This document shows, one piece after another, positions 15,878 through 24,421 of a stretch of 51,653 nt of DNA (position 1 is the stretch's first letter; every line of letters begins with the position of its first letter). Source of the stretch: Planctomycetota bacterium (GTDB taxonomy: Bacteria > Planctomycetota > Phycisphaerae > Phycisphaerales > SM1A02). The notes below the pieces were generated by a model, which searched no databases, was not told the DNA's origin, and was given only the letters and a program-made list of their open reading frames with translations. The translations under genes and the position numbers were made by a program. The stretch spans positions 1-51,653 of the forward strand of contig JADFIR010000019.1 of assembly GCA_022566535.1 (NCBI GenBank), read 5' to 3'.

Positions 15878-16702
15878 ATGGTCTTCCCGACGCCGGGTCG
15901 CACAGGCCGAATCGACGCACAATTCACTGCGTTCGCCCGGAGACCCACCGCCTACGCCCGGCTGGCCCTGGCCCTCGCCAGCCTGATCCTGGCGGGAAGA
16001 ACCGATGCCGGCGAACGGAAGTTCACCTACGTCTACGAGGCCACCACCATGGCAGCTGGGGAGTTTGAGTATGAGCAATGGGTGACGTGGAAGACCGACA
16101 AGGGTACCGACAGCTCTTTTGATCGCATCGACTTTCGTCATGAAATCGAGTTTGGTCTCACCGACCACCTGCAGGTCGCACTCTACTTCGCTGATTGGCG
16201 GTATCAGGACGGCCGGTCCGTGAGCGACGATGGCGCCGAGTACCGAGGCACCGCCGTGGAGCTGATCTACAACCTCTCCGACCCCTGGGAGGACTTCCTG
16301 GGCAGCGCCCTCTACGGCGAGGTCAAACTCGGTGACGAGCTGTTCGAACTGGAAGGCAAGCTCATCCTTCAGAAGAACGTCAACCTGTGGACCGCCGCCT
16401 ACAACGCGACCATCGAGGCTGAATGGGAGGGTGCCGACTACACCGACGACAACGGCAAGTTCCAGCAGACCCTCGGCATCAGCTACCAACTACGGCCGCA
16501 GTTGCTCGTCGGCGCCGAACTGCTGCATGAGATCAAGTTCCCCGACTGGTCCACGCGCGACGAAGACGTTTTGTACTTGGGGCCGAACCTGTCCTATCGC
16601 CATCAGGACTGGTGGGTCACCGTGACACCGCTGTTGCAGGTGACCGACGTTGCCAGCGAGCCGGACTTCCAACTTCGCTTGATCTTCGGGTTTGACTTTT
16701 GA
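15878..16702 (+). CDS. Predicted outer-membrane beta-barrel protein
   Basis: A 274-aa product with a signal peptide at about residues 25-45 (AYARLALALASLILAGRTDA). Alternating-residue beta strands follow (FEYEQWVTWKTDKG; GLTDHLQVALYFADWRY; TAVELIYNLSDPW; VTVTPLLQVTDVA) and the protein ends in Phe (RLIFGFDF), the classic C-terminal signature for outer-membrane insertion. About 10-12 strands would fit. The substrate is unknown; it may be a small porin-like protein. It lies behind a Fur-like dyad and 81 nt ahead of a cytochrome c gene, suggesting a metal or redox connection. Confidence 0.7.
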   Translation: MVFPTPGRTGRIDAQFTAFARRPTAYARLALALASLILAGRTDAGERKFTYVYEATTMAAGEFEYEQWVTWKTDKGTDSSFDRIDFRHEIEFGLTDHLQVALYFADWRYQDGRSVSDDGAEYRGTAVELIYNLSDPWEDFLGSALYGEVKLGDELFELEGKLILQKNVNLWTAAYNATIEAEWEGADYTDDNGKFQQTLGISYQLRPQLLVGAELLHEIKFPDWSTRDEDVLYLGPNLSYRHQDWWVTVTPLLQVTDVASEPDFQLRLIFGFDF

Positions 16703-16783
16703 GTTTGACCCGATTGGGGGCCTGCGCCGTAAGCGCCCCAGTGCTTCGGCTGCGGCAACCGTTTCCGCAAATCGACTGACACC

Positions 16784-17191
16784 ATGAAACCGCGAAACAC
16801 CGACCAGGCGAAGCCCGTTGGGACCGGCTATAGGAGACTGCTTGCGGGCTCGCTTGGTCTCATGGCCATGCTCGTGAGCTGCGCGACGCTCGAACAACTC
16901 GCCCCGCCCGTCGACCCGATGCTAGTGGCGCTTGGAGCGATAGGGCCGGCGGACATCGCAGCGCTCACCCACGGTCGAGAGGTTTACCTGACGAACTGCC
17001 TCCGCTGTCACGGCCCCGAGCCCGTCGCGCGGTATCCCTTGCATCGCTGGGCGTCCATCATCGATCGGATGGCCAAGCGAGCGAAGCTCAACGTCGATGA
17101 GGAAGCCGACGTGCTGGCCTATGTACTCGCGGCGCGGCGGGCATCTGACTCCAGGATGATGCCGCAGCCGCCACCGGCCGGGCCGAGATGA
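16784..17191 (+). CDS. Small c-type cytochrome lipoprotein
   Basis: The 135-aa product has an N-terminal membrane segment ending in a lipobox-like LMAMLVSC near residue 33. It has one haem c site (CLRCH, about residues 68-72) and a distal Met region after it (SIIDRMAKRAKLN) that could supply the sixth ligand. The rest is short helices ending in a Pro-rich tail. It would be an envelope electron carrier or sensor. No Shine-Dalgarno sequence is obvious. It follows the beta-barrel gene on the same strand. Redox partner unknown. Confidence 0.75.
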   Translation: MKPRNTDQAKPVGTGYRRLLAGSLGLMAMLVSCATLEQLAPPVDPMLVALGAIGPADIAALTHGREVYLTNCLRCHGPEPVARYPLHRWASIIDRMAKRAKLNVDEEADVLAYVLAARRASDSRMMPQPPPAGPR

Positions 17192-17281
17192 TTCGCAACG
17201 CGGATCGACTTGACGACTGGTCGCTGCTGAATCACATCCAACAGCTCCTTGCTCCTCGGATTGATCCGCGGTTGAACGCGA

Positions 17282-18574
17282 TCAAACCCATTCCGTCGCG
17301 TGCCAGTGCTTCTTGCCGCGGCGCAGGAGAATCGTCCGGCCGTGAAGAAGGTCCGCGGCGGTCAAGGCTCGATCGATGCCGGCCTTCTCGCCGTTGACAG
17401 ATACCGCGCCGTTGTTGAGAAACTCGCGCGCTTCGCGCTTGGACTCGGCCAGGGTCGTCTCTGGAAGAATCTCGGCGATCGGCGTGCCTTGGTCCTCCAA
17501 CAGCGACCTCGTGTGGGTTGAGTGCGGCACGTCGGCGAAGACGTCAGCCAACGTAGCCTCATCGAGTCGGCGCACGTCGCCGGCGCCGAACAGCGCCGCC
17601 GTCGCGTCTTCGATGCGTCGCAGCTCGTCGGAGCCATGCAACAACTCCGTCAGATCACTTGCCAGTGCTCGTTGCCCCAGCCGCAGTTGCGGCGACTTCT
17701 CGTGTCGCTGAGCCAGCTCGTCGATCTCCTCGCGGCTGCGCATTGTGAACCACTTCAGGGACCCGACGACGTCCGCATCGGGAAGATTGATCCAGTATTG
17801 ATGGAAGGCGTAGGGGCTGGTACGGTCGGCGGTCAGCCACACGGGACCCTGTTCGGTCTTGCCCATTTTCTTGCCCTGCGATGTCAGCACCAGTGGCGCC
17901 GTAATACCGAACGCCTGTCCCTGTTCTTGACCGAACTCGCGTCGGATGAGATCGACACCTGCGACGATGTTGCCGTACTGGTCGGAGCCGGCCAGCTGCA
18001 CCGTGCATCTCATCGACCGCCGCAGATGCAGAAAGTCGTACGCCTGCAGGATCATGTAGCTGAACTCGGTATAACTGATTCCGTGTTCGCGCGTTTGCAG
18101 CCGCTGGCGAACGGAGTCCCTTTGTATCATGGCGTTGACGGAGAAGTGTTTGCCCACGTCGCGCATCACCTCAATGAATCCGAGCCGTCCAAGCCATTCG
18201 ATATTGTTGACGATCACCGCACCGTTGGGAGCAGCGGGGTCGAAATCGAGCAGCCGTTGAAAGATCCGCTTCTGCGAGGCAATGTTGGCCTCGATCTGCT
18301 CGCGGGCAAGCAGCGGCCGTTCGTCGTCCTTGCCTGAGGGGTCGCCGATGAGCCCGGTTCCGCCGCCCATGACCACGATGGGCTTATGCCCTGCCAGTTG
18401 CCAATGGCGAAGGAGCTGGATCGGTATGAGACTGCCGATGTGCAGGCTGGCCGAAGTCGGATCGAAGCCGCAGTAGCCGACGCGTAGCGTGGCGGCCAAG
18501 TGCGTATCCAGCTCGTCGCCGGCCGTTCTTTGGTGCAACAAGCCACGCCAGGCGAGTTCGTCGAGAAAACTCAT
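17282..18574 (-). CDS. tyrS: Tyrosyl-tRNA synthetase
   Basis: A class I synthetase charging tRNA-Tyr. The 430-aa product has the HIGS nucleotide-binding motif (SLHIGSLIPIQLL), the tyrosine-site segment (GSDQYGNIVAGVDLIRR), a KMSKS-class loop in the KMGKT form (SQGKKMGKTEQGP) and a C-terminal S4 RNA-binding domain (NNGAVSVNGEKAG). A TTG at 18613 could extend it by 13 residues, but that codon falls in the spacer of a candidate promoter, so the ATG at 18574 is preferred. It is divergent from the superoxide dismutase gene. Confidence 0.95.
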   Translation of the reverse strand: MSFLDELAWRGLLHQRTAGDELDTHLAATLRVGYCGFDPTSASLHIGSLIPIQLLRHWQLAGHKPIVVMGGGTGLIGDPSGKDDERPLLAREQIEANIASQKRIFQRLLDFDPAAPNGAVIVNNIEWLGRLGFIEVMRDVGKHFSVNAMIQRDSVRQRLQTREHGISYTEFSYMILQAYDFLHLRRSMRCTVQLAGSDQYGNIVAGVDLIRREFGQEQGQAFGITAPLVLTSQGKKMGKTEQGPVWLTADRTSPYAFHQYWINLPDADVVGSLKWFTMRSREEIDELAQRHEKSPQLRLGQRALASDLTELLHGSDELRRIEDATAALFGAGDVRRLDEATLADVFADVPHSTHTRSLLEDQGTPIAEILPETTLAESKREAREFLNNGAVSVNGEKAGIDRALTAADLLHGRTILLRRGKKHWHATEWV

Positions 18575-18599
18575 GACGATCGGGGAATCCGCAGGAGCC

Positions 18600-18628
18600 A
18601 GAATATGCGACAATCACGGCCAGCGCAA
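18600..18628 (-). promoter_or_regulatory. Candidate sigma-70 promoter for tyrS
   Basis: On the minus strand TTGCGC (18628-18623) and TATTCT (18605-18600) are 17 bp apart, giving a predicted start near 18592 and a short leader before the ATG at 18574. The -35 and -10 each match 4 of 6 consensus bases. Confidence 0.4.
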
Positions 18629-18683
18629 TAGGGTAGCAGGAACCACACATTGTCCAACGGATTCCGATGAGGAGGAACTGACC

Positions 18684-19487
18684 ATGTCAAGCAGCACGAC
18701 GACGACGACGACAAGAACCGACCCATCCCGACGAGAAATGCTCGCCGCGCTGGGCATCGGCGCCGCAGCCCTGGCCGGTGTCCGCGGTGCGGCAGGGCAG
18801 ACCACAATGCCCCCGCCGGCCTCCGCCAGCCCCCTGACGCCCCAGGACCTCGGTTGGGATCCCGAGACCGACCGCTACATCCTCCCGCCGCTTCCATACC
18901 CCTACGACGCCCTGGAGCCGTACATCGATACCCAGACGATGAAGCTCCACCACGACAAACATCATGCCGGATATGTCCGCGGGCTCAACGCGTCCCTGGA
19001 TGCGCTCGATGAGATGCGCACCGCCCGGCGAGGCGTCGGCGAAACCAAACACTGGTCCCGCCAGCTTGCCTTCAACGGCTCGGGGCATTTCCTGCACGTG
19101 ATCTTCTGGAGCTGTATGGGTCCCAATGGCGGCGGCGTGCCCCGCGGCCTGATTGCCGAGCGAATCGACCGCGACTTCGGTTCGTTCAAGCAATTCAGGC
19201 AGCACTTCGAAACCGCAGCCGGCTCTGTCGAAGGCAGCGGCTGGGCCATCCTCGTCTTGGAGCCCACTTCCCAGCGACTAATGGTCATGCAAGCTGAGAA
19301 ACATCAGAACCTCACCGCCTGGGGCGTCGTGCCGCTGCTGGCAATCGACGTCTGGGAGCACGCGTACTACATCAAGTACCAGAATCGACGCGCCGAATAC
19401 GTCAGCGCGTTCATGAACATCATCAACTGGGACTTCGTCCAGCGAAAGCTCAGCGGCCTGATCGAGGCGTTTTCGCCCAAACGCTGA
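18684..19487 (+). CDS. Tat-exported Fe/Mn superoxide dismutase
   Basis: The 267-aa enzyme converts superoxide to hydrogen peroxide and oxygen. It carries a Tat signal (SRREML, residues 15-20, then a hydrophobic AALGIGAAALAGV), so it should be exported folded with its metal. Metal ligands are His89, His138, Asp222 and His226 (IDVWEHAYYIKY). The second-sphere position near 207 is His (EKHQN) rather than the NQD-type Gln of E. coli MnSOD, as in mycobacterial FeSOD; the metal cannot be called with certainty. GGAGGA lies 7 nt before the ATG. A long palindrome follows the gene. Confidence 0.93.
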   Translation: MSSSTTTTTTRTDPSRREMLAALGIGAAALAGVRGAAGQTTMPPPASASPLTPQDLGWDPETDRYILPPLPYPYDALEPYIDTQTMKLHHDKHHAGYVRGLNASLDALDEMRTARRGVGETKHWSRQLAFNGSGHFLHVIFWSCMGPNGGGVPRGLIAERIDRDFGSFKQFRQHFETAAGSVEGSGWAILVLEPTSQRLMVMQAEKHQNLTAWGVVPLLAIDVWEHAYYIKYQNRRAEYVSAFMNIINWDFVQRKLSGLIEAFSPKR

Positions 19488-19505
19488 ACAACGACGCACA
19501 GCCGG

Positions 19506-19533
19506 AAGCCCACGGACTCGAGTCCGTGGGCTT
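19506..19533. terminator. Perfect 28-bp palindrome between convergent genes
   Basis: A fully symmetric 28-bp sequence, centred between 19519 and 19520, lies between the convergent dismutase and membrane-protein genes. As RNA it gives a stem of at least 12 bp on either strand. It could act as a bidirectional terminator or be a copy of a dispersed palindromic element, given its high symmetry. No long T-tract follows. Confidence 0.6.
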
Positions 19534-19558
19534 CATTGTCCAACACAATTGAACCGCA

Positions 19559-20179
19559 TCACCCCCGCGCCCACCCGGCCACCTCAGCCTTGATCTTGCC
19601 GCGCGAGAACCAGATGAGCAGGAAGACCGGCAGCGCCCAACCCCAGAGGATTCCCAGCACGATCGTGAACACGCCGAAGACCTGCATGAAGCTGCCCATC
19701 ATCGCAGGCATCGCCGCGGGCATATTCGGATCCTGCTGCATCATCTCCTGCATCGCCTCGAACTGGGCTTGCTGGGCCATGTCAGCAAGGATGGTGTTGC
19801 CGACGACGAACATCATCTTGATTCCAGCCCACACCATGCACGCCGTTGGGCTCCAGGCTCGCCGGCGCACAAGGCCAATGCCCGCCACCAGCAGCAGAAT
19901 ACCTAATGCAAGCGTCAACACTGCCCCAATGATCATCCACGGCTTCAAGCCCTCCATCGCGTCGAGCATCGTCGCCTGCTCCGCCGGCATGAACCCGGAA
20001 AGACTGCTCATGAAGAGTGACGAGACCGCACCGAAGCAGCCCTGGAGGATGGCCAGGGAGCCGAAGATGATGGCGATGACGCCGATGACCATCGGCCAGG
20101 CGGACGGCCGGTGCGGTATCTCGCCGGGCTCAACCGGCGGCGTCATGAGACCGGGCGGCGGCAAGTCAGTTGCGCTCAT
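19559..20179 (-). CDS. Small multi-pass membrane protein of unknown function
   Basis: A 206-aa protein with a Pro-rich cytoplasmic N-terminus and about four membrane helices: VIGVIAIIFGSLAILQGCFG, IIGAVLTLALGILLLVAGIG, a weaker one around MVWAGIKMMFVVGN, and VFTIVLGILWGWALPVFLLI. A Met/Gln-rich loop (AMQEMMQQDPNMPAAM) lies between the last two. It is convergent with the dismutase gene and lies 54 nt upstream of the pheS stop codon region on the same strand. I see no catalytic motif and assign no function. Confidence 0.7.
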   Translation of the reverse strand: MSATDLPPPGLMTPPVEPGEIPHRPSAWPMVIGVIAIIFGSLAILQGCFGAVSSLFMSSLSGFMPAEQATMLDAMEGLKPWMIIGAVLTLALGILLLVAGIGLVRRRAWSPTACMVWAGIKMMFVVGNTILADMAQQAQFEAMQEMMQQDPNMPAAMPAMMGSFMQVFGVFTIVLGILWGWALPVFLLIWFSRGKIKAEVAGWARG

Positions 20180-20233
20180 GCAAGTGCCTCCTTTGCCCTG
20201 TGCACTTGAATCGGGTACCCGTCCGGCGAACGG

Positions 20234-21223
20234 TCAAAACTGACGCAGAAACCTCGCGTCGTTCTCGAACAGCCAGCGAATGTCCGCGATGCCATACCTG
20301 CGCATGGCGATCCGCTCGATACCCCAGCCGAAGGCGAATCCGGTCCACTCTTCCGGATCGTAACCGACGGCTTCGAACACGTTGGGATCAACCATCCCGC
20401 ACCCACCCATCTCGGTCCATTGCCACCGGCCCTTGACCTTCATCTTCATGTCCACTTCAGCAGAGGGCTCGGTGAAAGGGAAGAAGCTTGGGCGCATGCG
20501 CACCTCGGCTTGGGGCCCGAAGTACGCCCGGGCAAACTGAAAGAGGGTCGTCTTGAGATCGACCATCGTCACGTTTCGATCGACGTAAAGCCCTTCGACC
20601 TGATGGAACATGCTGTAGTGGGTGGCGTCGTGCGTGTCCGGGCGATACACCCGGCCGATGGAGATGATCTTCAGCGGCGGCTTGGTCCTGGCCATGGTTC
20701 GGATCTGCACCGTCGAGGTCTGGCTGCGGAGCATGAGCCCGCCGGCCAGATAGAAGTTGTCACGCGGATCGCGGGCGGGGTGGTCCGGAGGGATATTCAG
20801 CGCCTCGAAATTGTGCCACTCGTCCTCGATCTCCGGTCCGTAGGCGACGCAAAACCCCATGCGGGCAAACACTTCGGTGATCTCGTCGATCGTCTTGCTG
20901 ATCACGTGCCGGCGGCCGAGACCCATGGGGATGCCCGGCTCGGTGACATCGATGATCGGCCCCTTTCCGCCTGCGGCTTCGCGGGATAACAACGCCTTCC
21001 TCTCGCCGAAGGCCGACTCCAGAGCGGTCTTCACCTCGTTGAGCCGCTTCCCCACCGCCGGCCGATCCTGCGACGGCACCATCTTCATCGCCGGCCCAAT
21101 CGCTTTGAGCCGGCCCTTCGTGCCCAAGTAGGTGATCCGCCAGCGCTCCAGCGCATCGGCGTCGGCTACGTTTTGGAGCTGGGCCAGGCCGGTGGACTCA
21201 AGCTCGTGAAGTTCGTCGAGCAT
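20234..21223 (-). CDS. pheS: Phenylalanyl-tRNA synthetase alpha subunit
   Basis: PheS is the catalytic alpha subunit of the heterotetrameric class II enzyme. The 329-aa product has an N-terminal coiled coil (MLDELHELESTGLAQLQNV), motif 1 near PMGLGRRHVISKTIDEI, motif 2 (ISIGRVYRPDTHDATHYSMF) and motif 3 (GFAFGWGIERIAMRRYGI). The ATG at 21223 is preferred over 21283 by fit to family length. The usual partner pheT is not adjacent within the window; the next same-strand gene is an unrelated membrane protein. It follows the ribosomal operon after a two-hairpin gap. Confidence 0.95.
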   Translation of the reverse strand: MLDELHELESTGLAQLQNVADADALERWRITYLGTKGRLKAIGPAMKMVPSQDRPAVGKRLNEVKTALESAFGERKALLSREAAGGKGPIIDVTEPGIPMGLGRRHVISKTIDEITEVFARMGFCVAYGPEIEDEWHNFEALNIPPDHPARDPRDNFYLAGGLMLRSQTSTVQIRTMARTKPPLKIISIGRVYRPDTHDATHYSMFHQVEGLYVDRNVTMVDLKTTLFQFARAYFGPQAEVRMRPSFFPFTEPSAEVDMKMKVKGRWQWTEMGGCGMVDPNVFEAVGYDPEEWTGFAFGWGIERIAMRRYGIADIRWLFENDARFLRQF

Positions 21224-21309
21224 GGGCCGGAGTGTACCGGCAGCGGAAGGATTGCGAAGGACGGCATACGCTGGGACTTCCAAGAGCCAGGTGCCGCAAG
21301 ACCGCGGGA

Positions 21310-21358
21310 TTGGCTTTGCGACAAGCCAACCCCAAACCCCTCGCCCTTCCGGGCGAGG
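21310..21358 (-). terminator. Two tandem hairpins after rplQ
   Basis: Directly after the rplQ stop codon is a perfect 8-bp stem (CCTCGCCC/GGGCGAGG, 21339-21358, 4-nt loop) followed by a perfect 7-bp stem (TTGGCTT/AAGCCAA, 21310-21329, 6-nt loop). They most likely end or attenuate the ribosomal operon before pheS. There is no U-tract. Confidence 0.55.
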
Positions 21359-22018
21359 CTATGTCGCGCTGGTGTCCCTGGTCTCTTGAGACTCTTGGGG
21401 CGCAGCAGCCTCATCCGGCTTGGCGTCGGCTTCGTCCTGGGCGGCAGCACCTTTGCGGAGCCGGGCGGCGAAGGCGGTACGGTTGTCGGCTTGTTCCCGA
21501 CGCCTGGATTCGCCTCCGCCGATCTGCGGTCCTTCTTCCTTGCCGACCAGTTGCAGTTGCACCAGATCAGCCCCGTCGCCGAGGCGATGCTTGCCGAGCT
21601 TGACGATGCGAGTGTAACCGCCGTCCCGGCGCGCGAACAAGGGCGCAATCGTCGTCATGATGTGCTGCACCAACCGGGGGCTCTTGCGCAGCTCGCCGTA
21701 GCGGTTGAACTCGATCTCGCTTTGATCGGGCAAATCGAAGTAGGGGTTGCTCTTTCGGGCGTCGGGTACGTTCGGGTGCGCCACCCAGGCATGGATTCGC
21801 CGATCGTTGATCCTGGCCTCGATCTGCCGGCGGGCGCGGAGGGTGCCCCTCTTGGCGATGGTGATGATCTTCTCGATGAAAGGTTGAACCGCCTTCGCCT
21901 TGGGAAGCGTCGTTTCGACCCGGCCATGCTCGAACAGCCCCGCCGCCAGATTGCGAATCATCGCCCGGCGGTGCTCTTCGTCACGGCTCAGATGTCTTCC
22001 GAAGACACGGTGACGCAT
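21359..22018 (-). CDS. rplQ: 50S ribosomal protein L17 with central insertion
   Basis: L17 lies near the exit tunnel of the large subunit. The N-terminus is canonical (MRHRVFGRHLSRDEEHRRAM) and the C-terminal core is too (FARRDGGYTRIVKLGKHRLG). Between them, residues about 68-112 form an extra segment (ARINDRRIHAWVAHPNVPD onward) absent from the short bacterial form. Residues after 160 add a charged Ala/Gln/Glu tail, for 219 aa in all against about 120-130 in E. coli. It is the last gene of the alpha operon, directly after rpoA. Confidence 0.95.
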   Translation of the reverse strand: MRHRVFGRHLSRDEEHRRAMIRNLAAGLFEHGRVETTLPKAKAVQPFIEKIITIAKRGTLRARRQIEARINDRRIHAWVAHPNVPDARKSNPYFDLPDQSEIEFNRYGELRKSPRLVQHIMTTIAPLFARRDGGYTRIVKLGKHRLGDGADLVQLQLVGKEEGPQIGGGESRRREQADNRTAFAARLRKGAAAQDEADAKPDEAAAPQESQETRDTSAT

Positions 22019-22063
22019 ATGAGAGGACTCCTGGAAGATTGCCGGAGGTGAGGCCTTGCAGAG

Positions 22064-23062
22064 CTACGCTTGCACTGGACTTTCGGGAAGTCGCATACCG
22101 AGGCTGAGCCCAAGCTCTTCGAGCTTTCGCTTCACCTCACGAAGAGACGTTTTGCCGAAGCTGCGTACCGCCAAGAGATCGCCCTCATCTTTTTGCACCA
22201 GCTCGCGGATGGTTCGGATGTCGGCTGTTTCCAGACAGTTGCCGGCTCGAACCGAAAGATTCAGGTCGCCGATGGGCATGATGAGCTTGCGGACGAGCTC
22301 TTCATCCACGCTGGCGGCGGCGCTGGCCTCGGCGGACACCTGCTCGACACCCAACTCGAAGTACTGCACAAAGGGGTTGAGGTGCTTGCGAAGGATCTTC
22401 GCAGCCTCGACCAGGGTCGTTTCAGGTGACATCGTGCCATCGGTCCAGATGTCCATGATCATTCGGTCGAAGTTGGTCCTCTGGCCGACGCGGGTATCCT
22501 CGACGCGGTAGCGGACGCGCTGCACGGGGCTGAACACCGCATCGATGGCGATCTCGCCGATGACCTGCTCCTCGCCCTGGGCATACTGCTCCGACGCCGG
22601 CTGATAGCCTCGGCCCTTGGCGACGCGCATTTCAGCCTCGAAATCAACCTCCTCGGCCAGCGTAGCGATAACGTGATTCGGATTGTGAATGGTCACTGCG
22701 GTATCGGCTTCGATGAGATCCGCCGTGACCTCCCCGGGCCCGGTCGCGGCAAGGCGCATCGTCTTGGGCTCATCGCTGTCGAGGCTCACCACCAATCCTT
22801 TGAGGTTGAGGATGATGTCCACAACGTCCTCCAGCACCCCAGGCAGGGTGGAGAACTCGTGCTCAACGCGCTCGATTTTCGCGCTGACAACGGCGGCCCC
22901 CTGGATACTGGAAAGGAGGATTCGGCGGAGGCTGTTGCCGACCGTCGTGCCGAAGCCTCGCTCGAACGGCTCCACGATAAACCGTCCAAAAGTGTTCGTG
23001 CGTGAACGATCATCCACGCGCACCTGGGCCGGCAGCTCCAGCCCTCGCCATCGAACGTGCAT
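22064..23062 (-). CDS. rpoA: RNA polymerase alpha subunit
   Basis: The 332-aa product has the N-terminal dimerisation domain with the family signature (FIVEPFERGFGTTVGNSLRR) and LKGLVVSLDS, a linker near 235-260 and the C-terminal domain that contacts UP elements and activators (DLNLSVRAGNCLETADIRTI, then KRKLEELGLSLG). Its length is typical. rpsD, which often precedes it, is not present in the 216-nt gap before it. That gap carries a candidate internal promoter and a hairpin. Confidence 0.97.
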   Translation of the reverse strand: MHVRWRGLELPAQVRVDDRSRTNTFGRFIVEPFERGFGTTVGNSLRRILLSSIQGAAVVSAKIERVEHEFSTLPGVLEDVVDIILNLKGLVVSLDSDEPKTMRLAATGPGEVTADLIEADTAVTIHNPNHVIATLAEEVDFEAEMRVAKGRGYQPASEQYAQGEEQVIGEIAIDAVFSPVQRVRYRVEDTRVGQRTNFDRMIMDIWTDGTMSPETTLVEAAKILRKHLNPFVQYFELGVEQVSAEASAAASVDEELVRKLIMPIGDLNLSVRAGNCLETADIRTIRELVQKDEGDLLAVRSFGKTSLREVKRKLEELGLSLGMRLPESPVQA

Positions 23063-23125
23063 CGTCTCTGCTCCAATCGCTCAGCAGTGTCTCTATCGAA
23101 TGTCCCGCGGGGTATCGGAGATCAG

Positions 23126-23148
23126 GCAGGTCCTGCTGATCGACCTGC
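23126..23148 (-). promoter_or_regulatory. Hairpin in the rpoA leader
   Basis: GCAGGTC and GACCTGC form a perfect 7-bp stem around a 9-nt loop, about 65 nt before the rpoA start. It could be a regulatory RNA element of rpoA expression; no known ligand structure is recognised. Confidence 0.3.
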
Positions 23149-23198
23149 AGGCTCCTTCTTTCCCGGGGGGAACGGTCATCGTCATCAATCAGGGATCG

Positions 23199-23227
23199 AT
23201 TGTAGAGGCCCGGGGCTGGGCGACCAA
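23199..23227 (-). promoter_or_regulatory. Candidate internal promoter before rpoA
   Basis: On the minus strand TTGGTC and TACAAT are separated by 17 bp, in the 216-nt gap after rpsK. The -10 matches 5 of 6 consensus bases and the -35 matches 3 of 6. It may give rpoA-rplQ extra transcription. Confidence 0.38.
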
Positions 23228-23278
23228 CGCCTCAGCAAAGCCTGTATTTTTTCTCGTCGTGCCTCCATCAGATCGCGG

Positions 23279-23653
23279 TTACACCCGCCGCCTCTTGCGA
23301 GGCCGGCATCCATTATGGGGGGTCGGCGTGTGATCCTCGACGGCGCTGACTCTCAGTCCATTGGCCTGCAAGGCGGTGATGGCCGACTCTCGCCCGCTGC
23401 CGGGGCCTTTCACGTGAACCTCAATCTCCCGCATGCCCATTCGTCTGGCCTTGACCGCTACCTTCTCCGCGGCACGGGAGGCGGCAAACGGCGTGGCCTT
23501 GCGGGCACCCTTGAACCCGACGGTCCCGGCTGAGTCCCAAGCCAGCGTCTCACCGTCAATGTCGGTGATGGTAATCATCGTGTTGTTGAACGTCGCCTTG
23601 ATATGGGCGATGCCCTTGATGACGTTCTTTCGGATCTTCCTTTTCTTCGCCAT
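23279..23653 (-). CDS. rpsK: 30S ribosomal protein S11
   Basis: A 124-aa platform protein of the small subunit. It has the canonical core ([20 protein letters not shown], then [20 protein letters not shown]) and the conserved C-terminus ([20 protein letters not shown]), including the Asp-Asn region often isomerised in S11. It is preceded by rpsM at 130 nt and, unusually, followed by rpoA without rpsD. Confidence 0.97.
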   Translation of the reverse strand: MAKKRKIRKNVIKGIAHIKATFNNTMITITDIDGETLAWDSAGTVGFKGARKATPFAASRAAEKVAVKARRMGMREIEVHVKGPGSGRESAITALQANGLRVSAVEDHTPTPHNGCRPRKRRRV

Positions 23654-23783
23654 GGATGAACGACCCCTTCGCGACCGTTAGTTCTTACCCGCCAATCCTT
23701 CAACTGTTCAGACCGCGATCGGCCTGCCAACTTGTCGCCCCGCAATTGAGCACGCCCACCCGCAAGGCGCAGAGATTGTTGCT

Positions 23784-24164
23784 CTAGTGGCCCCTCACAC
23801 CCTTCTTGCCGGCGACCGTTTTCCTCTTTCCCTTTCGGGTGCGAGCGTTGCACCGTGTGCGCTGGCCACGCACCGGGAGTCCCCGGCGATGGCGCTCGCC
23901 GCGATAGCTACGGATGTCCTTGAGACGCTGAATCTGCTGTTGCACCTGGCGGCGAAGCGCACCTTCAATTATGTATCCCGAATCAATAATGGATGCGATC
24001 TGGCTGACTTCCTGGTCCGTCAGTTCTGACGCTCGTTTGTCGGGAGAGATTCCCGCTTCGGCCAGGATATCGTCAGCGGCCTTCGGGCCGATGCCGTGAA
24101 TATACCGCAAGCAATAGCGGATCTTCTTCTTGTCAGGAATGTCTACGCCGGCAATACGTGGCAC
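23784..24164 (-). CDS. rpsM: 30S ribosomal protein S13
   Basis: A 126-aa head protein contacting tRNA and S19. Canonical sequence: MPRIAGVDIPDKKKIRYCLR, a helix-hairpin-helix region (YIHGIGPKAADDILAEAGI) and a basic C-terminal tail (RTRKGKRKTVAGKKGVRGH). It is the first gene of the alpha-operon segment after rpmJ. A GC-rich hairpin lies in the 80-nt gap ahead of it. Confidence 0.97.
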   Translation of the reverse strand: MPRIAGVDIPDKKKIRYCLRYIHGIGPKAADDILAEAGISPDKRASELTDQEVSQIASIIDSGYIIEGALRRQVQQQIQRLKDIRSYRGERHRRGLPVRGQRTRCNARTRKGKRKTVAGKKGVRGH

Positions 24165-24186
24165 GCTACTGCTCCAATCTTAGGCT

Positions 24187-24213
24187 CGCCCACGGCCTTA
24201 GGCCGTATTGGCG
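24187..24213 (-). promoter_or_regulatory. Stem-loop in the rpsM leader
   Basis: ACGGCC/GGCCGT pair perfectly around a TTA loop, with an outer CGCC/GGCG stem. It lies between rpmJ and rpsM, the position of the S4-responsive leader in E. coli. As rpsD is absent here, the same control may not apply. Confidence 0.35.
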
Positions 24214-24244
24214 GACTCCCGTGCCAATTGGTGGTCCCGCATGG

Positions 24245-24361
24245 TCATTTCTGTCGTTGCTTGAGTCGCGGGTTCTTCTTGTTGATGACGTACCGTCTCC
24301 CCTTGCGAATGACGATCTGGCAATCCTTGGTGCGCCTCTTGATGCTGCTTCGAACTTTCAT
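24245..24361 (-). CDS. rpmJ: 50S ribosomal protein L36, zinc-free form
   Basis: A 38-aa protein, too short for a default ORF cutoff. It begins [20 protein letters not shown] and ends [13 protein letters not shown]. This is the L36 of the RpmJ2/YkgO type. Only one Cys remains, so the usual C-x2-C ... C ... H zinc site is absent. L36 stabilises the large-subunit rRNA near the peptidyl-transferase entry. It lies between infA and rpsM, the standard place. Confidence 0.9.
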   Translation of the reverse strand: MKVRSSIKRRTKDCQIVIRKGRRYVINKKNPRLKQRQK

Positions 24362-24371
24362 CGTTAGATCA

Positions 24372-24398
24372 GGGGCAGGTGACAGGTGATAGGATTCA
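24372..24398. repeat. Degenerate heptanucleotide repeat, infA-rpmJ gap
   Basis: Plus-strand units GGGGCA, GGTGACA, GGTGATA, GGATTCA run at period 7 just before the rpmJ start on the minus strand. Weaker CC-type 7-mers continue to about 24428, overlapping the infA stop. Same family as at 2637. Confidence 0.55.
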
Positions 24399-24421
24399 GA
24401 CCAATAGCCGATCGCAAGCGC

